A stretch of 7,848 nucleotides of DNA from positions 738 to 8,585 of the forward strand of contig PLBX01000113.1 of assembly GCA_003135495.1 (NCBI GenBank), written 5' to 3'. Numbering within the stretch: the first letter of the stretch is position 1; every line of letters begins with the position of its first letter. Positions 6,852 through 7,848 of the stretch are shown in pieces. The position numbers and the translations under genes were made by a program. The DNA comes from Acidobacteriaceae bacterium (lineage in GTDB: Bacteria; Acidobacteriota; Terriglobia; Terriglobales; Acidobacteriaceae). The notes under the pieces are model-generated. The model was not told the origin of the DNA and did not search any database. It worked only from the letters and a program-made list of their open reading frames with translations.

Positions 6852-6866
6852 CTACTTAGCAAGTAG
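6852..6866. promoter_or_regulatory. Inverted repeat just upstream of the hydrolase start
   Basis: CTACTT-AGC-AAGTAG is a perfect 6-bp inverted repeat with a 3-base centre, ending 5 bases before the ATG at 6872. It overlaps the only purine-rich stretch that could serve as the ribosome site (AAGTAGAAGAA). As RNA it would form a small hairpin over that site; as DNA it could be a dyad operator. The function is inferred. Confidence 0.35.
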
Positions 6867-6871
6867 AAGAA

Positions 6872-7848
6872 ATGGAGACTAAGTTGCCGAAAGTGTTTTT
6901 GTGTCTGATAATGGCGTGGTTTGCGATCGCGAAGGGATGCGATTCGCGGGCCGCGAATGCCACATTCCCGCTGGGGCCGCATAATCCCGCGCCCATGCCC
7001 ACGCTCCTCGCCGTGTATATGCCATGGTTCGGTGATCATACCCACATGGATGTCGGCTATTCGAGCCACGATCCCAAGGTCTTGCACAAGCAGATTGAAC
7101 ATGCCCGCAGCATGGGCATAACAGCTTTTGTGGTCGACTGGTACGGCGAGAGCGCTCCCTACTCAGACGCCAACTTTGCGCTGCTGGAGAAGGTCGCCAG
7201 CAAAGACCATTTTCAGGTGGCTCTGCTCTACAACGAGCCCGAAGATCAGGACCAGCAATCGACGGATGACGCCATAGCCGGCCTCGATAAGGCTTACAAC
7301 TCCTATATTGGCCCGGAGGCGAAGTACCGCGACGCTTACTTCACTTATCAGAACCATCCCGTGATTTTCATTTTTCCGAAGCAGGGGCACGTGGATTGGA
7401 ACCACGTCCGCGAGCACGTCAGCAATTGGGCGCAAACTCCGCTTTTTATCTACAAAGACGAACCGCCAGCGCAGTATGCCGCCGACTTTGGCGGCTCCTA
7501 TGCGTGGGTGCAACCGGGCGCGGCCGGGTGGGCTCCGGATGGCAGCAACTGGGGCGAGCAGTATCTGGACCATTTCTATAAAACGATGCGCAACAAGTAT
7601 CCCGACAAAATCGCGGTCGGAGGGGTATGGCCCGGGTTTGACGACTCGGCCGCAAAATGGGGATTGAACCGCCACATGCAGAGCGGCTGTGGCAAGACAT
7701 TCGAAACCACACTGCATATGTACGACCGGTATTATGACAGCGAGCACCCGCTTCCCTTCCTCTTGCTTGAGACCTGGAACGACTACGAGGAAGGAACCGC
7801 GATTGAGCGAAGCACCTCCGGCCCCGGCTGCAGCCAGCAGAACCAGAA
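6872..7848 (+). CDS. Exported GH99/GH71-like glycoside hydrolase, 3' end outside the window
   Basis: 325 complete codons are visible before the right edge. The start at ATG 6872 follows an in-frame TAG (6857-6859) and a purine-rich AGAAGAA; no strong Shine-Dalgarno is present. An N-terminal hydrophobic stretch (8-20) makes it exported. IAKGC at 19-23 is only a poor lipobox. The catalytic-domain marks are LLAVYMPWFG (45-54), MGITAFVVDWYG (81-92), VALLYNEP (116-123), a VGGVWPGFDD strand (249-258) and LLLETWNDYEEGTAIE (297-312). This is the (beta/alpha)8 pattern of GH99-like and GH71-like enzymes. Known GH99 members act on alpha-1,2-mannosidic linkages, GH71 members on alpha-1,3-glucan. The substrate here cannot be read. 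It lies 192 bases after the four-gene cluster on the same strand and may have its own promoter. About 30 or more C-terminal residues are probably missing. Confidence 0.88.
   Translation, partial: METKLPKVFLCLIMAWFAIAKGCDSRAANATFPLGPHNPAPMPTLLAVYMPWFGDHTHMDVGYSSHDPKVLHKQIEHARSMGITAFVVDWYGESAPYSDANFALLEKVASKDHFQVALLYNEPEDQDQQSTDDAIAGLDKAYNSYIGPEAKYRDAYFTYQNHPVIFIFPKQGHVDWNHVREHVSNWAQTPLFIYKDEPPAQYAADFGGSYAWVQPGAAGWAPDGSNWGEQYLDHFYKTMRNKYPDKIAVGGVWPGFDDSAAKWGLNRHMQSGCGKTFETTLHMYDRYYDSEHPLPFLLLETWNDYEEGTAIERSTSGPGCSQQNQ

Noticed and set aside
6929..6943. Lipobox-like IAKGC in the hydrolase leader
   Set aside because: Position -3 is Ala and -2 is Lys, which does not fit the usual Leu-Ala-Gly/Ala-Cys pattern. 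Lipidation is not claimed.
6419..7102. 227-codon open frame on the minus strand covering the 6680-6871 spacer
   Set aside because: It overlaps the 3' part of the small secreted-protein gene and the signal-peptide region of the hydrolase, and its composition is that of an antisense shadow.
7163..7747. 194-codon hydrophobic open frame on the minus strand
   Set aside because: It is antisense to the hydrolase catalytic domain, where the plus strand has clear GH99/71 motifs.

Overview
The window looks like a chromosomal piece of a soil-type Acidobacteriota genome, probably of the Terriglobia (Koribacter/Sulfotelmatobacter-like). That placement rests on recognising the protein styles (exported TPR proteins, Ig-like secreted proteins, GH99/71-like hydrolases) and on the moderately G+C-rich coding sequence. 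It is inference, because no marker gene is present. No RNA gene, CRISPR array, transposase, integrase or phage gene was seen.

Layout. Positions 1-1992 carry, on the minus strand, the first 664 codons of a large exported tetratricopeptide-repeat protein that runs off the left edge. It starts at TTG behind a good Shine-Dalgarno. A 264-base divergent spacer (1993-2256) follows, holding one copy of a short intergenic repeat and a small minus-strand hairpin/T-tract. From 2257 to 6679 four genes run rightward: a polytopic membrane protein of the PTPS-related/GT-C glycosyltransferase-like type (592 aa), a membrane-anchored protein with an NTF2-like domain and two FxLYD-like domains (380 aa), a secreted Ig-like/invasin-like protein (296 aa), and a small secreted protein with a probable NTF2-like fold (178 aa). 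The last three are tightly packed (2-nt gap, then an ATGA overlap) and are almost certainly co-transcribed. The first is separated from them by 75 bases that contain two mini-ORFs linked by overlapping stop and start codons. A 192-base spacer (6680-6871) holds a second copy of the intergenic repeat, here a strong hairpin, and an inverted repeat just before the next start codon. Positions 6872-7848 are the 5' part of an exported GH99/GH71-like glycoside hydrolase that runs off the right edge.

How they may work together. Every gene product is predicted to be in or outside the inner membrane. A GT-C-like membrane enzyme, an anchored adaptor-like protein, two small secreted proteins and a downstream glycosidase suggest a surface-glycan or envelope-modification module. 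This is inference: no substrate can be read from the sequence. The four-gene cluster is the best candidate here for an undescribed system.
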